From NCBI RefSeq assembly GCF_900142365.1, contig NZ_FRAP01000004.1:186001-250000 (forward strand): a stretch of 64,000 bases of DNA. Reading direction: 5' to 3'. The DNA comes from Pseudonocardia thermophila (GTDB lineage: Bacteria > Actinomycetota > Actinomycetes > Mycobacteriales > Pseudonocardiaceae). The first letter of the stretch is position 1. Every line of letters begins with the position of its first letter. The notes beneath the pieces are model-generated. The model was not told the origin of the DNA, did no database searches, and saw nothing but the letters and a program-made list of their open reading frames with translations. A program made the position numbers and the translations under genes. Of this stretch, positions 18,204-26,948 are shown in pieces.

Positions 18204-19229
18204 TCAGGCGTCGGGGTAGCCGTTCGGGTTGTGCGACTGCCAGCGCCACGCATCGGCGCACATGTCGTCGATGGTGCGGGTGGCCTGCCAGCCCAGCTCG
18301 GCCTTCGCCCGGCTCACGTCCGCGTAGCTGACGGGCAGGTCGCCGGGCCGCCGATCGACGATCTCGTACGGGATGGGCCGCCCGACCGCGCGCTCGAACG
18401 CGTGCAGCATCTCCAGCACCGACGTGCCCTGCCCGGTGCCGAGGTTGAACGCCCGCGCGGGCTCGGTGGCCCGCTCCAGGTACTCCAGCGCCGCGACGTG
18501 CCCCTCGGCCAGGTCCTCGACGTGGATGAAGTCGCGGATGCAGGTGCCGTCCGGCGTGGGGTAGTCGCCGCCGAACACCCGCAGCTTCTCCCGCCGACCC
18601 ACCGCGACCTGCGCGATGAACGGCACGAGGTTGTTCGGGATGCCGCCGGGGTCTTCGCCGATCGTGCCCGACGGGTGGGCGCCGACCGGGTTGAAGTACC
18701 GCAGGAGCGCCACTTTCATGCCGGGCACGGCGTGCGCGACGTCGGTGAGGATGTGCTCCAGCATCACCTTGCTGCGCCCGTACGGGTTGACGGCCTCGAT
18801 CGGCACATCGTCGTCCTCGCGGTAGGGCAGCTTCGACCGCGGCCCGTACACGGTGGCCGACGAGGAGAACACCAGCTTCCGGGTGCCGTGCCGCTCCATG
18901 GCGCGCAGCAGCGAGAACGTGGTGTCGAGGTTGTTGGAGTAGTAGGCCAGCGGCTTCTCGACGCTCTCCCCCACCGCCTTGAACCCGGCGAAGTGCACGA
19001 CCGCGTCGATCTGCTCGGACGCGAAGAGCCGGTCGGTCTTGTCGCGGTCGGTCAGATCGAACACGTGCAGCGGGATCTCCCGCCCGGCCAGGGCCGCGAG
19101 CCGGCCCATCACGGCCGGCTTGCTGTTGGAGAAGTCGTCGACCACGACGACGCTGTGCCCGGCCCTCACCAGCGCCAGGACGGTGTGCGACCCGATGTAG
19201 CCGGCTCCGCCGGACACGAGTACGTGCAT
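18204..19229 (-). CDS. galE: UDP-glucose 4-epimerase
   Basis: Interconverts UDP-glucose and UDP-galactose for cell-wall and capsule sugars; 341 residues. NAD-binding GGAGYIGSHTVLALVRAGH, catalytic SSSATVYG and YGRSK (YxxxK), LRYFNPVGAHPSG and RDFIHVEDLAEGH are all intact, and the length is standard. First gene of the unit leading into the GNAT/DUF397 gene and glnE. No other sugar-metabolism gene is near. Confidence 0.94.
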   Translation of the reverse strand: MHVLVSGGAGYIGSHTVLALVRAGHSVVVVDDFSNSKPAVMGRLAALAGREIPLHVFDLTDRDKTDRLFASEQIDAVVHFAGFKAVGESVEKPLAYYSNNLDTTFSLLRAMERHGTRKLVFSSSATVYGPRSKLPYREDDDVPIEAVNPYGRSKVMLEHILTDVAHAVPGMKVALLRYFNPVGAHPSGTIGEDPGGIPNNLVPFIAQVAVGRREKLRVFGGDYPTPDGTCIRDFIHVEDLAEGHVAALEYLERATEPARAFNLGTGQGTSVLEMLHAFERAVGRPIPYEIVDRRPGDLPVSYADVSRAKAELGWQATRTIDDMCADAWRWQSHNPNGYPDA

Positions 19230-19297
19230 GGCGCACAACGCTAGCCGGGTTCGCCTCGAGCTGTGGCGTGCGGGGGCGGCTGCCATGGTGGAGATCC

Positions 19298-19516
19298 GTG
19301 GGGATCGTCGTCGTGGGGGCGGGCGTCGGCGGCCTGGTGACGGCGTTGGAGCTGCACCGGGCGTCGATCCCGGTGACGGTGCTGGAACAGCGTGGGGCCC
19401 GTGGAGACAGCGGGCTCGGCATCAAACCTGCTGCCGCACTCGGTGCGCGTGCTGGCGGACCTTGACCTGCTCGACGAGTTGGTCGCGCTCGGTGTGGCAC
19501 GGCGAGCCGCGGGTGA
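19298..19516 (+). pseudogene. FAD-dependent monooxygenase, N-terminal remnant with frameshift
   Basis: From GTG at 19298 the frame reads IVVVGAGVGGLVTALELHRA, the FAD dinucleotide motif of salicylate-hydroxylase-like monooxygenases, up to SGLGIK. The homology then continues in another frame as NLLPHSVRVLADLDLLDELVALG. The shift is explained by one extra A in GGCATCAAACCTG (about 19424-19426). After about 70 codons, instead of the expected ~400, the similarity ends where the 21-bp palindrome begins (19517). It is a dead fragment, divergent from galE. Confidence 0.8.
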
Positions 19517-19563
19517 ACGAACGGCCCTTTCGTCCACTCAGGGTGGACGAAAGGGCCGTTCGT
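19517..19563. repeat. 21-bp perfect palindrome, copy 2 of a dispersed family
   Basis: Arms 19517-19537 and 19543-19563 (ACGAACGGCCCTTTCGTCC, then AC) are perfectly complementary with a 5-base loop. The arm differs from copy 1 at 2460 by one base. It sits exactly at the broken end of the monooxygenase remnant and 18 bases beyond the glnA2 stop, where it may also end the glnA2 transcript. Confidence 0.92.
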
Positions 19564-19580
19564 CGCGTCTGGACCTGCCT

Positions 19581-20924
19581 TCAGAGCACCGGCAGGTACG
19601 TGGCCAGCTCGTACGGCGTGACCTGGCGGCGGTAGTTGTCCCACTCCACCCGCTTGTTGCGCAGGAAGAAGTCGAACACGTGCTCGCCGAGGATCTCCGC
19701 GACCAGCTCCGAGTGCTCCATCGCCGACAGCGCCTCGGTGAGGTTCTGCGGCAGCGACTCGTAGCCCAGCGCCCGCCGCTCGGTGTCGGTGAGCGACCAG
19801 ACGTCGTCCTCGGTGGGCGGGCCCAGCTCGTAGCCCTTCGCGATGCCCTGCAGGCCGGCGCCGAGGATCACCGCGAACGCCAGGTACGGGTTGCACGCGG
19901 TGTCCAGCGTGCGGATCTCCACCCGGCGCGACGACGACTTGCCCGGCGAGTACATCGGCACCCGGACGAGCGCGGAGCGGTTCGCGTGCCCCCACGACAC
20001 CGCGGTCGGGGCCTCACCGCCGACGATGAGCCGCTTGTAGGAGTTCACCCACTGGTTGGTGACCGCGGAGATCTCCCGCGCGTGCCGCAGCACGCCCGCC
20101 ACGAACGCCTTGCCGGTGTCCGAGAGCTCGTACGGGTCGTCGGGGTCGTGGAAGGCGTTGCGGTCGCCCTCGAACAGCGAGAAGTGGGTGTGCATGGCCG
20201 AACCGGGCTTGTCCGAGAACGGCTTGGGCATGAAGGACGCCCGCACGCCCTGCGTGATCGCGACCTCCTTGACCACGTACCGGAAGGTCATGATGTTGTC
20301 GGCCATGGTCAGGGCGTCGGCGTAGCGCAGGTCGATCTCCTGCTGGCCCGGGCCCACCTCGTGGTGGCTGAACTCCACCGAGATGCCCATCGCCTCCAGC
20401 GTCTCGATCACGTTGCGCCGGAAGTGCGGGGCCACGTCGTGGCTGGCCTGGTCGAAGTACCCGCCGGTGTCGGCCGGCACGGGCACGCTGCCGTCACCGG
20501 GCAGGTCGCGCAGCAGGTAGAACTCGATCTCCGGGTGCACGTAGCAGGTGAACCCGGCCTCGGCCGCCTTCGACAGCGCCCGCCGCAGCACGTGCCGCGG
20601 ATCCGCCCAGGACGGCGAGCCGTCGGGCATCGCGATGTCGCAGAACATCCGCGCCGCGTAGTGCCCGCCCGACCCGGTGGACCACGGGAGCACTTGGAAC
20701 GTGGAGGGATCCGGGCGCGCCACCATGTCCGACTCGTAGACGCGCGCGAACCCCTGGATGGCCGAGCCGTCGAAGCCGATGCCCTCGGTGAACGCGCCCT
20801 CCAGCTCCGCCGGTGCGACCGCCACCGACTTCAGGAAGCCGAGGACGTCGGTGAACCACAGCCGCACGAAGCGGATGTCGCGCTCCTCGAGCGTGCGGAG
20901 CACGAACTCCTGCTGCCGATCCAT
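19581..20924 (-). CDS. glnA2: Second glutamine synthetase (GlnA2 type)
   Basis: 447-residue glutamine synthetase family enzyme, the counterpart of mycobacterial GlnA2. Catalytic-domain marks are present: GIGFDGSAIQGF, YVHPEIEFYLL, MHTHFSLFEGDRNAF, NRSALVRVP and NPYLAFAVILGAGL. At the position of the adenylylation tyrosine of GlnA1 the sequence reads DDVWSLTDTE, with Trp376, so GlnE cannot modify it there. Its physiological substrate could be glutamate plus ammonium or another amino donor. A GlnR-type box precedes it. Confidence 0.93.
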   Translation of the reverse strand: MDRQQEFVLRTLEERDIRFVRLWFTDVLGFLKSVAVAPAELEGAFTEGIGFDGSAIQGFARVYESDMVARPDPSTFQVLPWSTGSGGHYAARMFCDIAMPDGSPSWADPRHVLRRALSKAAEAGFTCYVHPEIEFYLLRDLPGDGSVPVPADTGGYFDQASHDVAPHFRRNVIETLEAMGISVEFSHHEVGPGQQEIDLRYADALTMADNIMTFRYVVKEVAITQGVRASFMPKPFSDKPGSAMHTHFSLFEGDRNAFHDPDDPYELSDTGKAFVAGVLRHAREISAVTNQWVNSYKRLIVGGEAPTAVSWGHANRSALVRVPMYSPGKSSSRRVEIRTLDTACNPYLAFAVILGAGLQGIAKGYELGPPTEDDVWSLTDTERRALGYESLPQNLTEALSAMEHSELVAEILGEHVFDFFLRNKRVEWDNYRRQVTPYELATYLPVL

Positions 20925-20983
20925 TGCTATCCGCCCCGTCTCGTGCGTCCGACGTTCATCGGGCCCGACTCTAGGAACGGCCT

Positions 20984-20999
20984 GTTACAAGAATGTTTC
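20984..20999 (-). promoter_or_regulatory. GlnR-type operator upstream of glnA2
   Basis: On the minus strand GAAACATTCTTGTAAC has GAAAC and GTAAC half-sites with AC-(9)-AC spacing, a close match to the actinobacterial GlnR consensus. A TAGAGT box (20968-20973) lies 10 bases downstream and could be the -10 element. Confidence 0.68.
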
Positions 21000-21035
21000 G
21001 GGGGTCCCCCGGGCCTTGTGACGCGCTCGAAGGAG

Positions 21036-22613
21036 TCACTCACCGCTGCGGCACCTCAGCCCGGCCGGCGGGTCGACCAGATCGACGAGGTAGGCGGTCA
21101 CGGCGTCGTCGATGCACTTCACGCCGTTGAGCGCCACGCCGTGGCCCTCGCCCTCGTGCGTGATGAGGCTCGCGCCCAGCCCCTCAGCCAGGTCCACGCC
21201 CGCCTGGTACGGCGTCGCCGGATCGCCGGTGGTCGAGATCACGACGAGCTTCGGCAGCCCCTGCACCGACGGCACGTGCGGCTCCGACGTCGGCGGCGAC
21301 GGCCAGTACGAGCAGATGCTCTGCGCCGCGACCGGCGGCTGCCCGTCGTCGGCGAACGGGGCGGCCTCCTTGGCCGCGCGGGCGAGTTCGCCCTCCTCCT
21401 CGCGGGTGGTGCGCTGCTCGTCCAGGCAGCTGATGGCGCGGAACGCCTCGATGAAGTTCGAGTACTTCCCGTCCTGGCCGCGGTCGTAGTAGGCGTCGGC
21501 GAGGCCGAGCAGCAGCCGTCCGTCGCCGTTGGCGTACATCGACAGCCCCTGTGCGAGGTACGGCCAGAAGTCCTTGCTGTAGAGCGCCTGGACGATGCCG
21601 GTGATCGCGTCGTTGTAGGACAGCTTGCGGTCGCCGACCTGCAGCGGCTCCTGGATGAGCGGGCGAATGAGCGCCTGCACCCGCGCCGTCGCCTGAGACG
21701 GGTCGGTGCCCAACGGGCAGCTCGGGTTCTTCGCGCAGTCCTTCGCGAACGCCTCGAACGCCTGCTGGAAACCGGCGTTCTGCTTCACGATCCGGTCGAT
21801 CGTCGACTGCTTCGGGTCCAGCGCCCCGTCGAGCACCATCGCGCGCACGTTCTGCGGGAACTGCTCGGCGTAGGTGTAGCCGAGCCGGGTGCCGGCCGAG
21901 TAGCCGATGAAGGTCAGCTTCTCGTCACCGAGCGCCGCGCGCAGGATGTCCATGTCGCGGGCCGCATCGCGGGTGCCCATGTTGGCCAGCACCTCTTCAC
22001 CGCCGGAGCGGCGGATGCAGCCCTGGACGAACTCCTGGTTCTCCTTCTCGGTCTGCGCGACGCCCTCCGGCGACGGATCGATGTCGAGATCGAGCCGCTC
22101 CGCCTCCCACTCCTGGTCGTCGATGCAGTCCAGCGCCGGGGTGGACGCGCCGGTGCCGCGCGGATCGAACCCGACCAGGTCGAACCGCTGGGCCAGCTCG
22201 GTGCCGTCCAGGTCGGGCGCGGTGTAGACGACCTGCCGGTTCCCGGACGCGCCCGGCCCGCCCGGGTTGAACACCAGCGAGCCGATGCGGTCCGAGCCGG
22301 TCGCCTTCTGCCGCAGCACCGCGATCTGCGCGGTGCGGCCCGACGGGTTGGCGTAGTCGAGCGGCACCTCCAGCCGGGCGCACTCGAACCGTTTCTGCGC
22401 GTACTGGTCGCGGTCGCGGTCGGTGATGGCGAAGTCGCCGCACGGCCCCCAGGACAGCTGCTGGTCGTAGAACCTCTCCAGCCCCGGGTCCGCACCCGGG
22501 ACCGCGTTGCCGGTCGCCCCACCGGCGGAGCAGGAGGCGAGCAGGGCGGCTGCGGCGAGCGCGGCGGGGACCGCGACGAACGAGCGGCGACGGGATCTCA
22601 CCCGGCACAGCAT
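21036..22613 (-). CDS. Secreted alpha/beta-hydrolase protease, CaeA/tripeptidyl-peptidase type
   Basis: 525-residue lipoprotein hydrolase. The signal peptide ends in LLASC (lipobox). The catalytic domain has the oxyanion segment NPGGPGASG, DLVGFDPRGTGAS, nucleophile GYSAGTRLG, Asp in TTGDPATPYQ and His in HEGEGHGVALNG; a TAP C-terminal domain with conserved Cys pairs follows. This matches Rv2223c/Rv2224c (CaeA/Hip1), which lie between glnA2 and panB in Mycobacterium. It probably acts on the outer face of the membrane in cell-envelope or peptide processing. Confidence 0.9.
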   Translation of the reverse strand: MLCRVRSRRRSFVAVPAALAAAALLASCSAGGATGNAVPGADPGLERFYDQQLSWGPCGDFAITDRDRDQYAQKRFECARLEVPLDYANPSGRTAQIAVLRQKATGSDRIGSLVFNPGGPGASGNRQVVYTAPDLDGTELAQRFDLVGFDPRGTGASTPALDCIDDQEWEAERLDLDIDPSPEGVAQTEKENQEFVQGCIRRSGGEEVLANMGTRDAARDMDILRAALGDEKLTFIGYSAGTRLGYTYAEQFPQNVRAMVLDGALDPKQSTIDRIVKQNAGFQQAFEAFAKDCAKNPSCPLGTDPSQATARVQALIRPLIQEPLQVGDRKLSYNDAITGIVQALYSKDFWPYLAQGLSMYANGDGRLLLGLADAYYDRGQDGKYSNFIEAFRAISCLDEQRTTREEEGELARAAKEAAPFADDGQPPVAAQSICSYWPSPPTSEPHVPSVQGLPKLVVISTTGDPATPYQAGVDLAEGLGASLITHEGEGHGVALNGVKCIDDAVTAYLVDLVDPPAGLRCRSGE

Positions 22614-22694
22614 GCCAGCGGGGCGGGGATCGGGCCGTTCGGGGAGTGCGGTACGTCGCTCACCGTGACGTCATCCTGACGGTGAGCGAGCGAT

Positions 22695-24734
22695 CTACAA
22701 GGGCGCGTCCGTCGCCACCGCGTGCAACGTGCCCTCGGCCCGGTTCAGCACCCAGACTCGGTCCCCGTGCCCGACCGCGTCGTACAGCCCCGGGCCGAGG
22801 CCCTCGAGGGGCGCGCCCAGCTGGGTGCGCAGATCGGTCGAGAAGCGCCGCAGCGTGCCCGCGTCGACGTCGAACATCCACACCGAGGAGCGGCCGCCGT
22901 AGAAGCCGCAGTCGCACAGCGGATCGACCATCTGCGCGTTGTCCACCGGCTGCAGCCCCGAAGCGCCGTCGGTGACCAGCGCGAACCCCTTCGTGCCACC
23001 GAGGTAGAGCCGCCCGCTCTCCACCGAGATCTGGCTCGATCCCTCCGGCACCGGCACCGGGTTCCCGAGCGGGGTGCCCGACGCCTCGTCCAGCACGGTG
23101 ATCGTGCGGTCGGCCTTGTTGAGCACGTACACCTCGCCGTTGCCGATCGTGATCGACGTCGGCCGCGCACCCACCTTGATCGGGTCCCCGACCGGTCTCA
23201 CCCCGGCGAGGTCGAGCCGCACCACGGCGTTGCGGTCCGGCTGCACCGCCCACACCGCGGTCGAACCCACCGCGATGCCGCCGAGATCGCCACCCATCTC
23301 CACGTAGTCACCGACAGCGCCGCTCGCGGCGTCGATCGGCAGGATCGTCGAGGTGTAGTTCCACGCCCAGATGCGCCCCTGCCCGTAGCCGATCTCGACG
23401 GGCGCACCGGGCACCTCGATCCGCTGCACCTGCCGGGTCACCGGGTCGATGCGGGAGACCGAGGAGTCGTCGGGGTTGGCCACCCAGAGGAAGCCGTTGC
23501 CCTCGACGACCGCGCTCGCGCCGATGCCGACGTCGATCGGTGCTCCGTCGATGCGGCCGGTCGCCGGCAGCACGGGCGGGGGCTCCGGTTCCTTCAGCGT
23601 GGGCGCGACGAGGACGGCGCCCAGGACGACCGCCGCCGTGACGGCCGCGGCGACGGCGCCGTAGACGAGCTCCCGCCTGCTGCGGCGCGGCGGCACCTGG
23701 CCGGCCCCCGGCAACGGCTGCGGGCCGGACGATCCGGGGTGCGACCCGGCCGCGGCCGGCGCGGCGGCGTAGGCGGAGTGGAAACCGGGCGCGTGCTGCT
23801 GACCGGCGAACTGCTGAGGCGCCGGCGGCTGGGTGTACGGCTGGGCCATCGGTTGTGGTGCGGGCTGCGGGAACGGCGCCGGCGTCGCTCGCTGTTCCAT
23901 CTGCGCCACCGCTGCCAGCGCGGCCCGGCCGAACTCGCCGGCGGTCGGGTACCGGTCCTCCCGCCGCTTCGCCAGCGCCCGCGCCAGCACCGGCTCCAGC
24001 GGGCCGCGCAGCGCCGGGTCGACGTCGCCGAGCGCGGGCGCGGGCACGGCGAGGTGCGCGAACATCCGGGCGGCCGTGGTGTCGCGCGGGAACGGCACCT
24101 CGCCGGTCAGCGCCTGGAACAGCACACAGGCCAGCGAGTACTGGTCGGCGCGGCCGTCGACGTCCTCGCCCTGCAGCTGTTCGGGCGCGATGTAGGCCAG
24201 CGACCCGACGACGAACCCGGCCTTCGTCATGCCGGCGTCGCGGCCGTCCTTGGAGATGCCGAAGTCGGTGAGGTAGGTGTGCCACCGCCCGCCGGGGCGG
24301 GTGACGAGGATGTTCGCCGGCTTGACGTCGCGGTGCACCAGCCCACGGGCGTGCGCGGCGTCGAGCGCGTCGGCGACCTGGGCGATCATCTCGACGGCGG
24401 CGCGCGGCGCGATCCGGCCCTGCGAGGCGATCATGGAGGCCAGGTCGGTGCCGTCGACGAACCGCATCGTCAGGTAGACGTGCCCGTCGTCCTCTCCGGC
24501 GTGGTAGATCGGCACGACGTGCGGGTGGTCCAGCGACGCCGCCAGCCGTGCCTCGCGCCGGAACCGCTCGCGGAACTCCGGGTCGCCGGCCAGCTCCGGG
24601 TTGATGATCTTCATGGCCACCGTGCGGTCCAGCGACAGCTGGTGGGCCTTGTAGACCACACCCATCCCACCGCGACCGGCGACGGCGTCGATCCGCAGTC
24701 CGCCGATCACGGCGCCGATGTCGGGTGCGATCAC
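22695..24734 (-). CDS. Membrane Ser/Thr protein kinase with extracellular beta-propeller
   Basis: 679-residue receptor-like kinase. The cytoplasmic kinase domain (about 10-265) has [11 protein letters not shown], catalytic Lys in [16 protein letters not shown] and DFGISK. A Pro/Gln-rich linker (270-350) leads to one membrane helix (about 358-378, [19 protein letters not shown]). The external part (380-679) is built of repeats such as [19 protein letters not shown] and [19 protein letters not shown], as in NHL/YVTN-type propellers, and has a paired Cys (CDCGF). The GTG start follows a CATAAT box by six bases. Ligand and targets unknown; it is divergent from panB. Confidence 0.92.
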   Translation of the reverse strand: MIAPDIGAVIGGLRIDAVAGRGGMGVVYKAHQLSLDRTVAMKIINPELAGDPEFRERFRREARLAASLDHPHVVPIYHAGEDDGHVYLTMRFVDGTDLASMIASQGRIAPRAAVEMIAQVADALDAAHARGLVHRDVKPANILVTRPGGRWHTYLTDFGISKDGRDAGMTKAGFVVGSLAYIAPEQLQGEDVDGRADQYSLACVLFQALTGEVPFPRDTTAARMFAHLAVPAPALGDVDPALRGPLEPVLARALAKRREDRYPTAGEFGRAALAAVAQMEQRATPAPFPQPAPQPMAQPYTQPPAPQQFAGQQHAPGFHSAYAAAPAAAGSHPGSSGPQPLPGAGQVPPRRSRRELVYGAVAAAVTAAVVLGAVLVAPTLKEPEPPPVLPATGRIDGAPIDVGIGASAVVEGNGFLWVANPDDSSVSRIDPVTRQVQRIEVPGAPVEIGYGQGRIWAWNYTSTILPIDAASGAVGDYVEMGGDLGGIAVGSTAVWAVQPDRNAVVRLDLAGVRPVGDPIKVGARPTSITIGNGEVYVLNKADRTITVLDEASGTPLGNPVPVPEGSSQISVESGRLYLGGTKGFALVTDGASGLQPVDNAQMVDPLCDCGFYGGRSSVWMFDVDAGTLRRFSTDLRTQLGAPLEGLGPGLYDAVGHGDRVWVLNRAEGTLHAVATDAPL

Positions 24735-24740
24735 CGCGCC

Positions 24741-24746
24741 ATTATG
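24741..24746 (-). promoter_or_regulatory. Likely -10 box, leaderless kinase transcript
   Basis: On the minus strand CATAAT is followed by six bases and the kinase GTG; there is no Shine-Dalgarno sequence. The 217-base region up to panB otherwise shows no clear repeat. Confidence 0.48.
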
Positions 24747-24951
24747 TCGGTATTGACCAGGCCTGTACCTCGGTTCTCCCGCGTAGTCCGATCGGGTCAC
24801 GGCGGACCGGTGCCCCGGCGACCGACCGCACCGTGTGAACCTCGCGACAACCGGGGCACGACCGCGGATTCCCGGTGTCACGCTTGGGCCGTCAACAACC
24901 CCCGACGACCCGGGGACCCGCAGGACGGGCCTCGAGGGAGGACGGACAACG

Positions 24952-25803
24952 ATGTCTGACACGCAGACGGGCGAGGTGCAGGGCCCCTACCGCTCGGCCC
25001 CGGCCCCCAAGCGGGTACGGGTGCACCACCTGCGCGAGATGAAGGAGCGCGGGGAGCGGTGGCCCATGCTCACCGCCTACGACGTGTACACCGCCGAGAT
25101 CTTCGACGAGGCCGGCATCCCGGTGCTCCTCGTCGGCGACTCGGCCGGCAACAACGTGTTCGGCTACGACAACACCATCCCGGTCACCGTCGAGGAGCTT
25201 CTCCCGCTGGTGAAGGCGGTGGTGCGGGGCACCCGTACCGCACTCGTGGTGGCGGACCTGCCCTTCGGCAGCTACCAGCTCGGTCCGGAGCAGGCGCTGA
25301 CCACGTCGTTCCGGTTCATGAAGGAAGCCGGCGCGCATGCGGTGAAGCTGGAGGGCGGGGCGCGGTTCGTCCCGCAGGTCGAGGCGCTCACCGGGGCGGG
25401 GATCCCGGTGATGGCGCACATCGGGTTCACCCCGCAGAGCGAGCACCAGCTGGGCGGCTTCCGGGTGCAGGGCCGCGGCGACGCGGGCGACAAGCTGGTC
25501 GAGGACGCCCTCGCCCTGCAGGCCGCCGGTGCGTTCGCCGTGGTGCTGGAGATGGTGCCCGCCGACGTCGCGAAGCGGGTGACCGCTGAGCTGGTCATCC
25601 CGACCATCGGCATCGGCGCCGGCCCGGAGACCGACGCGCAGGTGCTCGTCTGGTCGGACATGGCCGGCATGAACCGCGGCCGCAAGCCGAGGTTCGTCAA
25701 GCAGTACGCCGACGTGGGATCGGTGCTGCTCGACGCAGCGCGCCGCTTCGGCGAGGAGGTGCGCCACGGCGTCTACCCCGCCGAGGAGCACTCCTACACC
25801 TGA
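24952..25803 (+). CDS. panB: 3-methyl-2-oxobutanoate hydroxymethyltransferase
   Basis: First committed step of pantothenate (CoA) synthesis: adds a hydroxymethyl group from methylene-tetrahydrofolate to 2-oxoisovalerate. 283 residues. [69 protein letters not shown] and [18 protein letters not shown] give the full family pattern with metal-binding Asp/Glu. Ribosome site GGGAGGA precedes the ATG. It ends the conserved block shared with Mycobacterium (Rv2225), and its end overlaps the convergent decarboxylase gene by 10 bases. Confidence 0.96.
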   Translation: MSDTQTGEVQGPYRSAPAPKRVRVHHLREMKERGERWPMLTAYDVYTAEIFDEAGIPVLLVGDSAGNNVFGYDNTIPVTVEELLPLVKAVVRGTRTALVVADLPFGSYQLGPEQALTTSFRFMKEAGAHAVKLEGGARFVPQVEALTGAGIPVMAHIGFTPQSEHQLGGFRVQGRGDAGDKLVEDALALQAAGAFAVVLEMVPADVAKRVTAELVIPTIGIGAGPETDAQVLVWSDMAGMNRGRKPRFVKQYADVGSVLLDAARRFGEEVRHGVYPAEEHSYT

Positions 25804-26948
25804 TCGGCCCCGCCCCCGACCCGCACGAGGGCCGGGGGCGGGTGCATCAGGAAATCGCGGTGGCTGATGTTCAGCGCGTACGCCCCGGCGAGCGCGAACG
25901 CCACCCGGTCGCCCACCCCGATCCGCTCGACGGGCACCCGCCGGGCCAGCACGTCCTTCGGGGTGCACAGCTGACCGACGACGGTGACCGGGCCGGCGAT
26001 CGTCGGCCCGGTCCCCGTGGGCAGCACCGTGAACGGCTGGTCGTGCCCCTTCGCGACGGGGGTGCGCAGGTGGTGCGTGCCGCCGCGGCAGATCGCGAAC
26101 CACTCCCCCGCGCTGCGCTTGAGGTCCAGCACGTCGGTCACGTACCAACCGGAGTAGGCGGTGAGCGCCCGGCCCGGCTCGATCCGCACCAGCGGCCCGT
26201 GATCAGGCAGCCGCAGCGCGGCCCGGTAGGCGGCCCAGTCGAACCGTTCGGCGGGGCGGGTGTAGTCGACGTGCATGCCGCCGCCGATCACGACCTCGGC
26301 CAGGCCGACGCCGTGCCGGGCGGCGAACGCAGCCGCCCAGTCCAGCACGGTGCGGCCCTGCGCCGCGCACGCCTGCGCGTCGAGCCCGCTGGCCAGGTGG
26401 GCGTGCACGCCGAGCAGCTCGATCTCCGGCGGGAGCTCGGCGAGGCAGGCGTCGGCCTCGGCCGGGTCCATGCCGAACGGGCTCGGGCCGCCGCCCATCC
26501 GCAGCACCCCGCCGACCCCGCCGGGCACGTTGACCCGCAGCAGCGCCTTCACCCTGGTCCCGGCCGCGCGGGCGGCCGCGGCGAGCCTGCGCACCTCCAG
26601 GCGGCTCTCGACGTGGACGCGGTCGGCCTGCCGCGCGGCAGCGGCCAGCTCCTCGTCGGTCTTGCCGGGCCCGCCGAACGCGATCGGAACGTCCGGGCCG
26701 AGCACATCGCGGACGTGGGCGAGCTCGCCGCCGCTGGCCACCTCGATCCCGTCGACGTGCCGGGCGACGGTGGCGAGCACGCCGGGATCGGGGTTGGCCT
26801 TGGCGGCGTAGTGGATCTCGACCCGGCCGGGCCCGGTGCGCACGGCGGCGGCGATCGCGGCCATGTGGGCGTCGAGGTGGTCGAGGTCGTAGACGTAGGC
26901 CGGCAGCGGAGCCTCGCGGGCCGCCTTCGCCACCAGATCGGTGATCAT
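25794..26948 (-). CDS. Type III PLP-dependent decarboxylase, siderophore-type
   Basis: 384-residue alanine-racemase-fold decarboxylase of the diaminopimelate/ornithine decarboxylase group, like SbnH of staphyloferrin B clusters. The PLP lysine is in [13 protein letters not shown] (about residue 51); [48 protein letters not shown] and the partner-subunit cysteine in [10 protein letters not shown] are present. It probably makes a diamine or ethanolamine-like building block for the IucA/IucC enzymes. ATG overlaps the stop of the preceding IucA/IucC gene by four bases, so it is the last gene of that operon. Confidence 0.87.
   Translation of the reverse strand: MITDLVAKAAREAPLPAYVYDLDHLDAHMAAIAAAVRTGPGRVEIHYAAKANPDPGVLATVARHVDGIEVASGGELAHVRDVLGPDVPIAFGGPGKTDEELAAAARQADRVHVESRLEVRRLAAAARAAGTRVKALLRVNVPGGVGGVLRMGGGPSPFGMDPAEADACLAELPPEIELLGVHAHLASGLDAQACAAQGRTVLDWAAAFAARHGVGLAEVVIGGGMHVDYTRPAERFDWAAYRAALRLPDHGPLVRIEPGRALTAYSGWYVTDVLDLKRSAGEWFAICRGGTHHLRTPVAKGHDQPFTVLPTGTGPTIAGPVTVVGQLCTPKDVLARRVPVERIGVGDRVAFALAGAYALNISHRDFLMHPPPALVRVGGGADQV

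Noticed and set aside
19392-22679. 1095-codon plus-strand open frame across glnA2 and the protease gene
   Set aside because: Composition is that of an antisense frame in GC-rich DNA (Arg/His/Val-rich, no domain), while the minus strand encodes two clear enzymes.
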